A DNA stretch of 58,014 bases from Gammaproteobacteria bacterium (GCA_028870355.1 JAGWPU010000115.1:1-58014); one strand, 5' to 3'. Shown: positions 9,907 through 19,403, numbered from the stretch's first letter. Notes: a model not told the origin generated them from the sequence alone. Translations and numbers: made by a program.

Positions 9907-11144
9907 CCCTTGTCGAGCACCACGGTATCGGTGCCGTCGGCGTCGGCCCGCTGTCGCGCGCGCGTCGACCGCTCGTCGATGTAGGTGATCTCGTGCTCGC
10001 CGATGACCACGACGTCGCCGTCGTTCAGGTTGTGCCGCCGGATGCGCTTGGAGCGCAGGTAGATCCCGTTGGTGCTGTTCAGGTCCTCGATCAGGCACGA
10101 GTCGGCCCGAGTGAGGATCTGGCAGTGATGCCGGCTCACGAACTTGCTGTCGATCTGCAGGTCGTTGTCGGGCGTGCGCCCGATCACCAGCCGTCCCGGC
10201 CGCAATTCCCGTTCGATCGTGGTCTCGCCGCGGTGTGCGACCAGGATCCGCCCGACCGCGGGACCGGCGGCCGTCGCGTCGAGCGCGGCGGCCTTCGCGA
10301 GGTTCGGCGCGTGCATCCGGTTCGTTCGAGAGGCGTACTCGACCCATTGCAGCTCGTGGATCGCCGCGTCGAGATCCTCCGGCAGCACGCGGTCGGATTC
10401 CCGCGCGAACGCGGCCATCATCGCGGTGTCGCACAGCGTGTTGACCAGGCGCGGCACGCCGCCGCTGTAACGGAAGATCGCCGGGTAGGTCTCCTCCGCG
10501 AAGATCCGGCGTCCCTCGGCGCCCGCGACCTCGAGGCGGTGATCGATGTACGCGGTGGTCTCCTCCGGCGTCAGCGCCGTCAGGTGGAACCGCAACCGCA
10601 CTCGTTGCGCGAGCTGCACGAATTCCCGCGCGTTCAGCTTGTCGTTGAGCTCCGGCTGCCCGGCGAGGATGATGCGCATCGCCTTGTCCTTGGTCGTCTC
10701 GATGCCGGACAGCATCCGCACTTCCTCGAGCACCTTGTTGTTCAGGTTCTGCGCCTCGTCGACGATCAACAGCACGCGGCGGCCCGCGGCGTGCTGCTCT
10801 ATCAGGAAATCGTTCAGCGTCGCGAGAACCTCGGCCTTCTTCATGCTGAACGGCGAGAAGCCGAACTGCACCAGCACCGACTGCAGGAATGCGGTCGGCG
10901 AGAGCTGGGTCTGATTGATCTGTGCGACGACCGTATCCGGCTGCAGTTCGCGCAGGAAGGTCTCGATCAACGTGGTCTTGCCCGCGCCGATTTCACCGGT
11001 GATCACGACGAAACCGTCCGTGAACCAGATCGTCGACTCCATGTACGCCTTCGCCCGGGCGTGCTGCTTGCTCAGGTAGAGAAACTGCGGGTCCGGGCTC
11101 AGCCGGAACGGAAGTTCACGAAGCCGGAAGAGTTCTAGATACAT
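9903..11144 (-). CDS. ExeA-type AAA ATPase fused to a C-terminal FHA domain
   Basis: The first ~270 of 413 residues match the ExeA/MshM-type AAA ATPase: N-terminal signature LRELPFRLSPDPQFLYLS, Walker A GEIGAGKT at 50-57, Walker B LLIVDEAQ with D129/E130, and sensor-like RIILAGQPEL near 157-166. Residues ~298-388 form an FHA domain with its key phosphothreonine-pocket residues: R323 in IGRTPDND, S337 and H340 in VSRHH, and N359 in LNSTNG. Classical ExeA instead carries a membrane helix and a peptidoglycan-binding domain; neither is visible here. I infer a cytoplasmic ATPase that docks on a phosphorylated partner. No exeB/gspB-like gene is adjacent. It sits downstream of purEK on the same strand. 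Confidence 0.9.
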   Translation of the reverse strand: MYLELFRLRELPFRLSPDPQFLYLSKQHARAKAYMESTIWFTDGFVVITGEIGAGKTTLIETFLRELQPDTVVAQINQTQLSPTAFLQSVLVQFGFSPFSMKKAEVLATLNDFLIEQHAAGRRVLLIVDEAQNLNNKVLEEVRMLSGIETTKDKAMRIILAGQPELNDKLNAREFVQLAQRVRLRFHLTALTPEETTAYIDHRLEVAGAEGRRIFAEETYPAIFRYSGGVPRLVNTLCDTAMMAAFARESDRVLPEDLDAAIHELQWVEYASRTNRMHAPNLAKAAALDATAAGPAVGRILVAHRGETTIERELRPGRLVIGRTPDNDLQIDSKFVSRHHCQILTRADSCLIEDLNSTNGIYLRSKRIRRHNLNDGDVVVIGEHEITYIDERSTRARQRADADGTDTVVLDKG

Positions 11145-11197
11145 CGCGCCAACCGTTTGGGTCCCGGGTCCTTGTCGAACGACATCGTCCGTTCCGC

Positions 11198-12304
11198 TTA
11201 CGTCCAGCGAATCGATTTTAGGGCATTTTGCATCGCGACATCGCGGTCCTTCGCTCGTGCGCTCACGATCGTGCAGTGGCCGAGCTTGCGTCCCGGGCGC
11301 GGTTCCTTGCCATAGTCGTGATACGCGAGTCCCTCGATCCGCAGCAGCGATTCCCGGTCCGGCATCGAGCCGAGGAAGTTGATCATCGCGGTGTGCCCGA
11401 GCGGGCGGGTGCTACCGAGCGGCAGCCCGCAGATCGCCCGCAGGTGATTCTCGAACTGGCTCGTCACGCAGCCATCGATGGTCCAGTGCCCGGAGTTGTG
11501 CACCCGAGGCGCCATTTCGTTGGCCAGCAGTCGTCCGTTCACCACGAAGAACTCGATCGCCAGCACGCCGACGTAATCGAGGCTGCGCATCACCCGCCGG
11601 ATGTACGACGCCGCGAGACGCTCGAGCGCCTCGTCGTGGTACGGCGCGATCCCGTACCGCAGGATCCCGTCGCGATGCGTATTCGCGGACAGCGGATAGA
11701 GTGCGATCTCGCCGTCGATCCCACGCGCCCCGACGACCGAGACCTCGGCGGAAAACCGCTGGTGCTTCTCGTAGATGAGGTCGCGCCCACCGAGCGTTTC
11801 GAGTGCGCGATCGAACTCGGCAGGCTCGCGCAGCAGCACCTGCCCCTTGCCGTCGTAGCCGAGGCGGCGGGTCTTCAGAACGCCGGGCAGACCCAGCCGT
11901 CGCGCCGCGCGCTCGAGATCCGCGCGTCCCTCGACCGCCGCGTGCGGCGTGACCGGGATTCGCAACCGGGTGAACAGCGACTTCTCCGCCAGCCGATCCT
12001 GGGACACTTCGAGAGCGGCCGGGCCGGGCCGGATCGGGATCGTGTGCGCGAGCGGCGCGAGCGCGCCAGCGGGTACGTTCTCCCAGTCGAAGGTCAGGAC
12101 GTCGCAGCGCTTCGCGAGGTCCGCGAGCAATGCCGGATCGGTGAGCTCGCCGACGAGCATCGGCGCGAATTGCGCCGCGGGCGCGGTGGCGCTGCGGTCG
12201 AGGAACAGGCAGCGCAGTCCGAGCGGGGCCGCCGCGAGCGCGAGCATGCGACCAAGCTGCCCGGCGCCGACGATCCCGACTCGGCTGGGAATCGATCCGG
12301 TCAC
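11198..12304 (-). CDS. purK: 5-(carboxyamino)imidazole ribonucleotide synthase PurK
   Basis: This ATP-grasp enzyme of 368 residues makes N5-CAIR from AIR, bicarbonate and ATP in purine synthesis. The N-terminal Rossmann-like motif [12 protein letters not shown], the ATP-grasp segment [13 protein letters not shown] and the late block [17 protein letters not shown] are diagnostic. The GTG start overlaps the purE stop (GTGA), and translation in this frame from that point gives the expected N-terminus directly before the Rossmann motif. Gene order purE-purK is as in most proteobacteria. Confidence 0.96.
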   Translation of the reverse strand: MTGSIPSRVGIVGAGQLGRMLALAAAPLGLRCLFLDRSATAPAAQFAPMLVGELTDPALLADLAKRCDVLTFDWENVPAGALAPLAHTIPIRPGPAALEVSQDRLAEKSLFTRLRIPVTPHAAVEGRADLERAARRLGLPGVLKTRRLGYDGKGQVLLREPAEFDRALETLGGRDLIYEKHQRFSAEVSVVGARGIDGEIALYPLSANTHRDGILRYGIAPYHDEALERLAASYIRRVMRSLDYVGVLAIEFFVVNGRLLANEMAPRVHNSGHWTIDGCVTSQFENHLRAICGLPLGSTRPLGHTAMINFLGSMPDRESLLRIEGLAYHDYGKEPRPGRKLGHCTIVSARAKDRDVAMQNALKSIRWT

Positions 12305-12792
12305 GGAGTCCGGGGGTCGGGCCGCGACAGCACGGCAGCGGTTTGCGATTCCCGGAACGCATCGAGCGCGATCCGAATCGCGGGGGACTCGTTCGCGACG
12401 ATCGCGGCCGCGAACAACGCCGCATTCTTCGCGCCGGCACTGCCGATCGCGAAGGTCGCGACCGGTATTCCGGCCGGCATCTGCACGATCGACAGCAGGG
12501 AGTCCATGCCGTTCAACGCCTTCGACTGCACCGGGACGCCGAGCACCGGAACCGAGGTCTTTGCCGCCGTCATGCCGGGCAGATGCGCCGCGCCACCGGC
12601 GCCGGCGATGATCGCCTTCAGACCCCGCTCGCGCGCGCTGGCCGCGTACTCGAACAACAGGTCCGGCGTCCGGTGAGCGGAGACGACCCGGACCTCGTGC
12701 GGTATCCCGAGAGAGGCGAGCATCTGCGCGGCGGGCTGCATCGTCTCCCAGTCGGACGAGGAACCCATGATGATCCCGATCAGCGCGTTCAT
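12301..12792 (-). CDS. purE: N5-carboxyaminoimidazole ribonucleotide mutase PurE
   Basis: PurE is 163 residues from the ATG at 12792, preferred over an upstream ATG because it begins the family N-terminus ([15 protein letters not shown]) and has GGAG nearby. PurE converts N5-CAIR to CAIR. The phosphate/substrate-binding motifs SSSDW, SAHRTP and [11 protein letters not shown] are present. It is translationally coupled to purK. A TACACT hexamer at 12802-12807 lies only nine bases before the start codon. Confidence 0.96.
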   Translation of the reverse strand: MNALIGIIMGSSSDWETMQPAAQMLASLGIPHEVRVVSAHRTPDLLFEYAASARERGLKAIIAGAGGAAHLPGMTAAKTSVPVLGVPVQSKALNGMDSLLSIVQMPAGIPVATFAIGSAGAKNAALFAAAIVANESPAIRIALDAFRESQTAAVLSRPDPRTP

Positions 12793-12801
12793 GAGCGCTC
12801 C

Positions 12802-12807
12802 AGTGTA
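12802..12807 (-). promoter_or_regulatory. possible -10 element just before purE
   Basis: TACACT on the minus strand ends nine bases before the purE ATG, which would leave only a one- to three-base leader. No good -35 is visible. Confidence 0.35.
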
Positions 12808-12815
12808 CCAAACGC

Positions 12816-13343
12816 TCAACGGATCCACTGTTTCAGTTGGGCGAACAGCTCGCGGGCCGCCGCCGGCGGTCGGCCCGCGGCGCGCTCGCCGCGCGCCGCC
12901 TCGACCAGGCGCAGGAGCGTCGCGCGGTCCGCGGTCGGACAGGCCGCGAGGAACGCGTCGGCCGCCGCGGACTCGGTGCCGAGCAGCCGGTCGCGCCAGC
13001 GCTCGATCTGCTGGAACGCGCGCACCTGCCGGTCGTGCTCGCGTTTGCGCGCGTCGATCCTTGCGAGCACCGGTTGCGGATCGATGCGGCGCATCAGCTT
13101 GCCGATGTACTGCCGCTGGCGCAGTCGGGCGCCGCGCGCGCGCAGACGGCGCAGCTCGCGAATCGCTACGACCAATCCCTCCGGCAAGCCGAGCGCGTCG
13201 AGCTCCGCGTCCGGCCAGTCGGCGAGTTCGACCCCGAGATCCTGGACCGACGCGGCGGCGCGCTTGCGTGCGCTCTTGCTCGGACGCTCGCCGCCGGGTT
13301 CGGTCGAGTCCGCCGGTTCCTCGCTGCTCGTCATGCGCACCAT
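12816..13343 (-). CDS. yjgA: YjgA/DUF615 ribosome-associated protein
   Basis: This protein is 175 residues from ATG 13343; a second ATG at 13334 is almost as likely. The sequence is typical of YjgA: a serine/basic N-terminus ([16 protein letters not shown]), the block [15 protein letters not shown], and [14 protein letters not shown]. Family knowledge: YjgA binds late 50S assembly intermediates. It is divergent from pmbA, the arrangement found in Pseudomonas and relatives, which supports the assignment. Confidence 0.92.
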   Translation of the reverse strand: MVRMTSSEEPADSTEPGGERPSKSARKRAAASVQDLGVELADWPDAELDALGLPEGLVVAIRELRRLRARGARLRQRQYIGKLMRRIDPQPVLARIDARKREHDRQVRAFQQIERWRDRLLGTESAAADAFLAACPTADRATLLRLVEAARGERAAGRPPAAARELFAQLKQWIR

Positions 13344-13362
13344 GCTATCACCCGGACATCCG

Positions 13363-13393
13363 TTCAGCCGGCGCAATCCCGTCCCGGTACAAT
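13363..13393 (+). promoter_or_regulatory. weak candidate promoter for pmbA
   Basis: A good -10 hexamer TACAAT lies at 13388-13393. The only -35 candidate, TTCAGC, has a 19-base spacer. It would give a leader of about 35 bases containing the AGGAG ribosome binding site. Confidence 0.35.
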
Positions 13394-13433
13394 GGCCACA
13401 GCGCCCGCAGACCCGGGTGAGCAGGAGACCGCG

Positions 13434-14786
13434 ATGGCGATCGCAACCCACGAGCCCACCCCCATGAACGAGAAGGACCTCGAATCGATCATCGCGCACG
13501 CGCTATCGGAAGCCGCGAAGCACGGGGCGTCGCAGGCCGAAGCCGCGGTGGGTCAAAACACCGGGCTGTCGGTCGGTGTGCGGCTCGGCGAGGTAGAGAC
13601 GCTCGAGTATCAGCGCGACCGCAGTCTCGGCGTCACGGTGTACTTCGGGGGCCGCAAGGGCTCGGCGAGCACCGCCGACTTCACGGCCGATGCGGTTCGC
13701 GCGACGGTGGCGAAGGCCTGCAGCATCGCCCGGTTCACCGCCGAGGACGCCTGTGCCGGCCTCGCCGACGACGCGCTGATGGCGACGGCGATTCCGGACC
13801 TCGATCTCGCGCATCCCTGGGACCTCCCGGCCGAAGAGGCGATCGAGCTCGCGCGCGCGTGCGAGGCGGCTGCGCTGAACTACGATCCGCGGATCAACAA
13901 TTCCGAGGGCGCCTCGCTCGGGACCCACCGCGCGCTGCACGTCTACGGCAACTCGCACGGATTCATCGGCGGCTATCCAACGACGCTGCACAGCCTGAGC
14001 TGCGTGGTCCTCGCCGGGACGGGCGAGCAGATGCAGCGCGACTACTGGTACACCTCCGCGCGGGACTGGCGCGACCTGCAGGACGGCGCCGAGGTCGGCC
14101 GCGAGAGCGCGCGCCGGACGATCGCGCGCCTCGGTCCGCGCAAACTCACGACGCGGCGTGCGCCCGTTCTCTTCGCCGCGGAGATCGCCCGGGGGCTGAT
14201 CGGCCACTTCGCCGCGGCGATCAGCGGCACGAGTCAGTATCGCCGCGCGTCGTTCCTGCTCGAAGCGGTCGGCCGGCGCGTGTTCCCGCCGAGCTTCTCG
14301 ATCGCCGAGCGTCCGCACATCCGCAAGGGTGTTGCGAGCGCACCGTTCGACGACGAGGGGGTGGCCACGAGGGATCGCGAACTCGTCGACGACGGCGTCC
14401 TGACGGGGTATCTGCTGTCGAGTTACTCGGCGCGAAAGCTCGGCCTCGTGTCGACCGGCAATGCCGGCGGCGCGCACAACCTGGTCGTCGCGCCGACGAT
14501 CGACGGCGGCCTCGAAGCGCTCCTGCGTTCGCTCGACCGCGGACTCTACGTCACGGAACTGATGGGCCAGGGCGTGAATACCGTGACCGGCGATTATTCG
14601 CGCGGCGCGGCCGGCTTCTGGGTCGAGAACGGGCAGATCCAGTACCCGGTCGCCGAGATCACGATCGCGGGTCAGCTGTCGACGATGCTCGCGGGCATCG
14701 CCGCGGCCGGTGACGACGTCGACGACCGGGGCGGGGTGCGCGTCGGCTCGTTGCTGATCGCGGAAATGACGATCGCGGGCGACTGA
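13434..14786 (+). CDS. pmbA: metalloprotease subunit TldE (PmbA)
   Basis: PmbA is 450 residues, the same as the E. coli protein. The ATG at 13434 has AGGAG six bases upstream. TldE is the non-catalytic partner of TldD; it lacks the HEXXXH motif, as expected, and none is seen here. Recognisable blocks include NNSEGASLGTH, GTSQYRRASFLL and STGNAGGAHNL. Its partner tldD is at 3840, about 8 kb away in the same orientation. The 3' end carries a small GC hairpin before the convergent yihY gene. Confidence 0.95.
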   Translation: MAIATHEPTPMNEKDLESIIAHALSEAAKHGASQAEAAVGQNTGLSVGVRLGEVETLEYQRDRSLGVTVYFGGRKGSASTADFTADAVRATVAKACSIARFTAEDACAGLADDALMATAIPDLDLAHPWDLPAEEAIELARACEAAALNYDPRINNSEGASLGTHRALHVYGNSHGFIGGYPTTLHSLSCVVLAGTGEQMQRDYWYTSARDWRDLQDGAEVGRESARRTIARLGPRKLTTRRAPVLFAAEIARGLIGHFAAAISGTSQYRRASFLLEAVGRRVFPPSFSIAERPHIRKGVASAPFDDEGVATRDRELVDDGVLTGYLLSSYSARKLGLVSTGNAGGAHNLVVAPTIDGGLEALLRSLDRGLYVTELMGQGVNTVTGDYSRGAAGFWVENGQIQYPVAEITIAGQLSTMLAGIAAAGDDVDDRGGVRVGSLLIAEMTIAGD

Positions 14787-14801
14787 GCCCCGGCAGGGCT
14801 C
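14785..14801. terminator. possible bidirectional hairpin between pmbA and yihY
   Basis: GAGCCC and GGGCTC can form a six-base-pair stem with a five-base loop, starting in the pmbA stop codon. No T-tract follows in either direction, so this is weak as an intrinsic terminator. Confidence 0.3.
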
Positions 14802-14808
14802 GTCCGGC

Positions 14809-16098
14809 TCAGGACGACGCGACCCAGTCCGCGAGGCTGCGCGCGGCGAGGACGTCGCTCGCCGCACGCTCGAGCGCCCGCACCAGCGCGTCGGCCGGCT
14901 CGGCGACGCCAGCGGCCGCGGGCTGGGCGGGCCGCGGCGCACGGACCGCCGCGAGGACGTCGGCCAGTCGAATCGCGCGTGGATCACGCCCGAGCCGCAC
15001 CTCGTCGTCCCCTGTCGCGATCAACCCGGCGTGCTCGAGATCCTCGATCAGTGGGTCGAGCGCGGCCCCCCCGATGTCGAGCGCGTCGGCGAGCCGCGCC
15101 GGCGACCACCCGCCGCCCCCGTCGCGATGGTCCTGGCCGAGGCGGTACATGATCGAGAATGCGGCGCGCTCGCGCGAGCCCGCCGCGAGCGCGAGCCGGC
15201 CGTCGCGCAGGTATTGCGGGTTCTGCACGTAGAACGCGAGCTGGGCGCCGACCAGCAGGATCAGCCAGCTGAGATAAAGCCAGATCAGCGTCGTGAGCAC
15301 GACCGCGAAACTCGTGTAGATCGCGACCATTCCGGACGATCCGACGATCAGGGCCGTATAGATCCGTCCGATCAGCGCCCACAGCACGCCCGCGCCCACG
15401 CCGCCCGCGATCGCCGCGACCGGCTTCACGCGCGTGCTCGGGATCAGCACGTACATCGTCGTGAACACGGCCATCACGACCACGTAGGGCACGGTCTTGC
15501 CGATCATGGAGAAGGTCCACTGCAGCGGCAGGGTCGCGTGCAGCCAGCGGGCGAACGGGCTGTCGTGCGCGGCCGCGAGCAGTCCGAGCGCAGCCGCGAG
15601 CAGCACGGGACTGACGATCACGACGCCGAGGTACTCGGCGAGGCGACGCAGCGCGCCGCGAGGCTTCGTGACCCGCCAGATCGCGTTGAACCCCGCCTCG
15701 ACCTTGTGCATCGTCGAGACGACCGCGATCGCGAGGAACGCGAGGCCGATCGTGCCGAGCACGTCGCCGCGCAGATTGCCGACGAATCGCATCACGTGGC
15801 GCGCGAGCTCCGGCGCCGCCCGTCCTACGGGGCGGAAGAATTCGTAGAGGAACGCGGCGACGTTCGGGTGGGCGCCGAGGCCCTTCAGGATCGCGATGCT
15901 GAACGCGATCAGCGGCACGAGCGACAGCAGCGTCGAGTACGCGAGACTCATCGCCCGCAGGTTGAGTTCGGTGGCGAGCCAGTCCCGGAGCACCGCCGCC
16001 GGGAATCGCAGTGCGCGCAGCACCGGCCCCCAGGGCGGCGGGAGCGTTCGCGAGCGAACGAACAATCCGTGCTCGATGCGCTTCAGCACAGACGCCAT
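14809..16098 (-). CDS. YihY/BrkB-family inner-membrane protein
   Basis: This protein is 429 residues from ATG 16098 (an upstream in-frame ATG adds 12 residues). About six membrane segments fill residues 40-300, with the family blocks LAYSTLLSLVPLIAFS and YTSFAVVLTTLIWLYLSWLILLVGAQ. The last ~120 residues are soluble and look like a winged-helix-type domain (WSPARLADALDIGGAALDPLIEDLEHAGLI), a feature of longer members. The family is named after Bordetella BrkB; its molecular role is not settled. It converges on pmbA with a 22-base gap. Confidence 0.88.
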   Translation of the reverse strand: MASVLKRIEHGLFVRSRTLPPPWGPVLRALRFPAAVLRDWLATELNLRAMSLAYSTLLSLVPLIAFSIAILKGLGAHPNVAAFLYEFFRPVGRAAPELARHVMRFVGNLRGDVLGTIGLAFLAIAVVSTMHKVEAGFNAIWRVTKPRGALRRLAEYLGVVIVSPVLLAAALGLLAAAHDSPFARWLHATLPLQWTFSMIGKTVPYVVVMAVFTTMYVLIPSTRVKPVAAIAGGVGAGVLWALIGRIYTALIVGSSGMVAIYTSFAVVLTTLIWLYLSWLILLVGAQLAFYVQNPQYLRDGRLALAAGSRERAAFSIMYRLGQDHRDGGGGWSPARLADALDIGGAALDPLIEDLEHAGLIATGDDEVRLGRDPRAIRLADVLAAVRAPRPAQPAAAGVAEPADALVRALERAASDVLAARSLADWVASS

Positions 16099-16168
16099 GC
16101 GCCGAGCGTTACACGGGGGTTGCGCGGTTGGCAAGACTCGGCGCGCGCCGGGGCCGCGCCGGCGATCA

Positions 16169-17041
16169 TCAGGCGGTGAGCATCGCGAGCGCCCGGCGGT
16201 AATTGTCGCTGGTGCGCGCGATGATCTCGGCCGGCAGGCGCGGGGCCGGCGGCTTCTTGTTCCACGGCAGCGACTCGAGATAGTCGCGGACCAGCTGCTT
16301 GTCGAAGCTCGGCGGATTCACGCCCGGACGATAGGACTCGACCGGCCAGAATCGCGAGGAATCGGGGGTGAGTACCTCGTCGATCAGCGTCAGCCGCCCG
16401 CCGGCATCGACGCCGAACTCGAACTTCGTGTCCGCGACGATGATCCGGCGCTCGCGCGCATGCGCGGCGGCGAAACGGTAGATCTCGAGCGCGATTCGCC
16501 GGATCTCGTCGGCGAGCTCGCGTCCGACCCGTCGTGCGATCGTCTCGAAATCGACGTTCTCGTCGTGTTCGCCCGCCGGCGCCTTCGCCGCGGGCGTGAA
16601 GATCGGCTCCGGCAATGCGTCGGCGATCCGCAATCCCGGCGGCAGTGCGACCCCGCAGACCTCACCGGTCGCGACGTAGTCGCGATACCCCGAGCCGATC
16701 AGATAACCGCGGACGACCGCCTCCACGGGCAGCGCGGTCAACCGCTTCACCACCACCGCGCGGCCCGCAAGCTGGCGCCGCTCCTGCGGATCGTCGACGA
16801 CGTCCTCGACCGCGAGGTTCGACAGATGATTCGGTACGAGGTGCCGGGTCTTGTCGAACCAGAACATCGAGATGCCGTTCAACACCCGGCCCTTGTCCGG
16901 GATCGGATCGGGCAACACGACGTCGAACGCGGAGAGTCGATCGGTCGTCACGATCAACCAGTGCTCCGCGTCGACCTCGTAGATGTCGCGGACCTTGCCC
17001 TGATGGACCTTCTTCAGGCCCTGCAGGCGGGATTCGAACAT
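16169..17041 (-). CDS. purC: phosphoribosylaminoimidazole-succinocarboxamide synthase
   Basis: This 290-residue SAICAR synthetase belongs to the longer class found in many proteobacteria and yeast. Motifs: HQGKVRDIYEV at the N-terminus, TDRLSAFDVVLPDPIPDKG, EAVVRGYLIGSG, and IVADTKFEFG for the ATP/metal site. It joins CAIR with aspartate in purine synthesis. The start ATG at 17041 has no clear Shine-Dalgarno, but it matches the family N-terminus and the reading frame further upstream is not conserved-looking. Divergent from djlA. Confidence 0.95.
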   Translation of the reverse strand: MFESRLQGLKKVHQGKVRDIYEVDAEHWLIVTTDRLSAFDVVLPDPIPDKGRVLNGISMFWFDKTRHLVPNHLSNLAVEDVVDDPQERRQLAGRAVVVKRLTALPVEAVVRGYLIGSGYRDYVATGEVCGVALPPGLRIADALPEPIFTPAAKAPAGEHDENVDFETIARRVGRELADEIRRIALEIYRFAAAHARERRIIVADTKFEFGVDAGGRLTLIDEVLTPDSSRFWPVESYRPGVNPPSFDKQLVRDYLESLPWNKKPPAPRLPAEIIARTSDNYRRALAMLTA

Positions 17042-17116
17042 CGGCGGTAGTTCGGATTTCGGTTCCAAGTGCGTGGCGTCCGGCTGCTGATACCATGGAC
17101 TGATCGCGGAGCGAAC

Positions 17117-17145
17117 ATTCTGGCGGCGGCGAATCGGCAGGTCAA
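17117..17145 (-). promoter_or_regulatory. predicted purC promoter
   Basis: On the minus strand TTGACC, a 17-base spacer and CAGAAT form a good sigma70 pair, giving a leader of roughly 70 bases before purC. I see no PurR-like operator I would call with confidence. Confidence 0.5.
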
Positions 17146-17150
17146 CGCAG

Positions 17151-17930
17151 ATGGGATGGGAGGGCAAGTTCTTCGGGGCGTTGATCGGCCTGCTGGTCAC
17201 GCGCAGCGTCTGGGGCGCGGTGATCGGCGCGTTCATCGGCCAGGTCTTCGACCAGGAGCGCCGGGCCGCCGCGCGACCGCAGCCGTCGCTGCCGGCGGTG
17301 TTCTTCCGGACCATGTTCGAAGTGATGGGGCACGTCGCGAAGTCCGACGGCCGCGTCTCGGAGGCGGAGATCGAGGCGGCGCGCCGCACGATGCGCGAGC
17401 TGGGTCTCGGTCCGGATCAGGTGTCGGCCGCGATCGCGAGCTTCGGGGTCGGCAAGGCGCCGGGATACGACGTCGACGCGGCGGTCGCGCGCTTTCGCGC
17501 GGCCTGCGGGCCGCGGCGCGACCTGCTCGCGGCCTTCATGGAATTGCAGCTGCGCGCGGCGCTCGCCGGCAACGATCTATCGCCGCCGGCGCGCGCGATC
17601 CTCACGCGCGTCGCCGAGCAGATCGGGATCTCCGGCCTCGAGTTCGTGCGGATGGAAGCCTCGCTGCGCGGCCGCAGCGGCGGTGGTGCGCGCCCGCCGG
17701 GTGCGAAGCCGTCCCGGTCGCTCGCGACCTGCTACGCGGAACTCGGCATCGACGCGAGCGCGAGCGATCGCGAGGTCACGAAAGCCTATCGACGCCAGAT
17801 GAGCCGGCACCACCCGGACAAACTGGTCGCCCGCGGCCTGCCGGAATCGATGGCGCAGGCGGCCAAGGAAAAGACGCAGCGGATCCAGGAGGCCTACGAG
17901 CAGATCCGCGCGGCACGCGGGATGCGATGA
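17151..17930 (+). CDS. djlA: DjlA-like membrane-anchored DnaJ co-chaperone
   Basis: This 259-residue protein has three visible parts. The N-terminal segment (residues 4-32) is hydrophobic with glycine spacing, as in the DjlA transmembrane domain. Residues ~48-165 form a TerB-like helical domain ([22 protein letters not shown]). Residues ~190-259 form a J domain with the HPD motif in SRHHPDKL. J-domain proteins stimulate DnaK ATPase. The rpe gene begins 13 bases after the stop on the same strand, so the two may be co-transcribed. Confidence 0.92.
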   Translation: MGWEGKFFGALIGLLVTRSVWGAVIGAFIGQVFDQERRAAARPQPSLPAVFFRTMFEVMGHVAKSDGRVSEAEIEAARRTMRELGLGPDQVSAAIASFGVGKAPGYDVDAAVARFRAACGPRRDLLAAFMELQLRAALAGNDLSPPARAILTRVAEQIGISGLEFVRMEASLRGRSGGGARPPGAKPSRSLATCYAELGIDASASDREVTKAYRRQMSRHHPDKLVARGLPESMAQAAKEKTQRIQEAYEQIRAARGMR

Positions 17931-17943
17931 TAGACTGATCGGC

Positions 17944-18642
17944 GTGGACCCGATCATCGCGCCATCGATCCTGTCGGCGGATTTCGCCCGTCTCGGCGAC
18001 GAGGTCCGGGCGGTGCTGGCTGGCGGCGCCGACTGGATCCACTTCGACGTGATGGACAATCACTACGTGCCGAACCTGACCGTCGGGCCGGTGGTGTGCG
18101 CGGCTCTGCGCAAGGCGGGCATCGCCGCGCCGATCGACGTGCACTTGATGGTGTCTCCGGTCGATGCGCTCGCCGCGGAATTCGCGAAGGCCGGCGCGAC
18201 CTCCATCAGCTTCCACCCGGAGGCTTCGCTGCACCCGGATCGGACGATCCAGCTGATCCGCGACGCCGGCTGCAAGCCGGGTCTCGCGTTCAATCCGGCG
18301 ACACCGCTCGACTGGCTCCGCTACCTGATGGATCGGATCGATCTGATCCTGGTGATGTCGGTGAATCCCGGCTTCGGCGGGCAGCGGTTCCTGCCGTCGG
18401 CGCTCACGAAGCTCGCGGACGCCCGACGACTCATCCGGGAGAGCGGGCGGCCGATCCGGCTCGAGATCGATGGTGGCGTGAAGATCGACAACGTCGCCGA
18501 GATCGCGCGAGCCGGGGCCGATGCGTTCGTCGCCGGGACCGCGATCTTCGGGAGCGGGGACTACTCGACGACGATTGCCGCGATGCGCCTCGAGATCGAG
18601 CACGCCGCCGACGCGTCGGCGGCGTGCTCGACGGGCGTCTAG
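17944..18642 (+). CDS. rpe: ribulose-phosphate 3-epimerase
   Basis: This 232-residue TIM-barrel epimerase interconverts ribulose-5-phosphate and xylulose-5-phosphate. Motifs are classic: [38 protein letters not shown] and EIDGGV. Start is GTG 17944 without a Shine-Dalgarno; a TAGACT hexamer lies seven bases upstream, just behind the djlA stop. The last residues after TTIAAMR are longer than usual and the stop shares the palindrome CTAG with the convergent crp gene. Together with rpiA at 23233 it covers the isomerase and epimerase steps of the pentose phosphate pathway. Confidence 0.96.
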   Translation: MDPIIAPSILSADFARLGDEVRAVLAGGADWIHFDVMDNHYVPNLTVGPVVCAALRKAGIAAPIDVHLMVSPVDALAAEFAKAGATSISFHPEASLHPDRTIQLIRDAGCKPGLAFNPATPLDWLRYLMDRIDLILVMSVNPGFGGQRFLPSALTKLADARRLIRESGRPIRLEIDGGVKIDNVAEIARAGADAFVAGTAIFGSGDYSTTIAAMRLEIEHAADASAACSTGV

Positions 18643-19403
18643 TCCTCGTCGTCCTCGTCATCCTCGTCGTCGTCATCCGCGACGATCCGGGCCGCTGACG
18701 CGCCCTTCGGCATCGTGGCGGCGCCCTTGTTGACCGGGACGACCAGCGGACGCGTCTTGACCTTGGGCCGCGCGTTGAACACGACGATCGTCTTGCCGGT
18801 CGCGCGCAGCAACCCCTGATCCTCGAGGACCTTGAGTACCCGGCCGGCCATCTCCCGGGAGCAGCCGACGAGCCGCGAGAGCTCCTGCCGGCTCACCTTG
18901 ATCTGCATCCCTTCCGGGTGGGTCATCGCATCCGGTTCGCCACACAGATCCATGATCGCGTGTGCGACGCGACCGGTGACGTCGACGAACGCGAGGTCGC
19001 CGAGCTTGCGGTTGGTCCGATCCAGCCGGGTCGCGAGCTGCGTCGCGAGCTCGAAGATCAATCCCGGGCTCTCCGCGGCGATCTGGCGAAAGCGCGGATA
19101 GGTCATTTCCGCGAGCTCGGACTGTTGCCGCGTGCGCACCCAGGCGCTGCGGGTCGGCTGCTCGTAGAACAGGCCCATCTCGCCGAAGAATTGCCCCTTG
19201 TTGAGGTAGGCGAGGACCATCTCGTTGCCGTCCTCGTCCTCGATCATCACTTCGACCGAGCCGCTGATGATGTAGTAGAGGATGTCGGGCAGGTCGCCGG
19301 CGTGGATGATCACGGTCTTCGATGGGACCGTTCGAATCCGGCAATAGCTCAGGAAACGATTGATCGCCGGAATGTCGCTCAAGGTTTTCGCGCCGTCTTC
19401 CAT
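18639..19403 (-). CDS. crp: CRP-family transcription regulator (Vfr/Clp type) with acidic C-terminal tail
   Basis: This 254-residue protein has the cyclic-nucleotide-binding fold at ~15-130, with ligand-contacting residues G74-E75 (FFGEMGLF) and R85-S86 (PTRSAWVR). Those match cAMP-binding CRP/Vfr more closely than Xanthomonas Clp; T130 is kept but the CRP Ser at the next position is N131. The helix-turn-helix at ~180-205 includes [19 protein letters not shown]. After the usual CRP end ([10 protein letters not shown]) there is an extra ~45-residue extension that finishes in a run of 12 Asp/Glu residues. Its stop overlaps rpe. An AT-rich stretch at 19467-19485 may be its promoter. Confidence 0.92.
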   Translation of the reverse strand: MEDGAKTLSDIPAINRFLSYCRIRTVPSKTVIIHAGDLPDILYYIISGSVEVMIEDEDGNEMVLAYLNKGQFFGEMGLFYEQPTRSAWVRTRQQSELAEMTYPRFRQIAAESPGLIFELATQLATRLDRTNRKLGDLAFVDVTGRVAHAIMDLCGEPDAMTHPEGMQIKVSRQELSRLVGCSREMAGRVLKVLEDQGLLRATGKTIVVFNARPKVKTRPLVVPVNKGAATMPKGASAARIVADDDDEDDEDDED

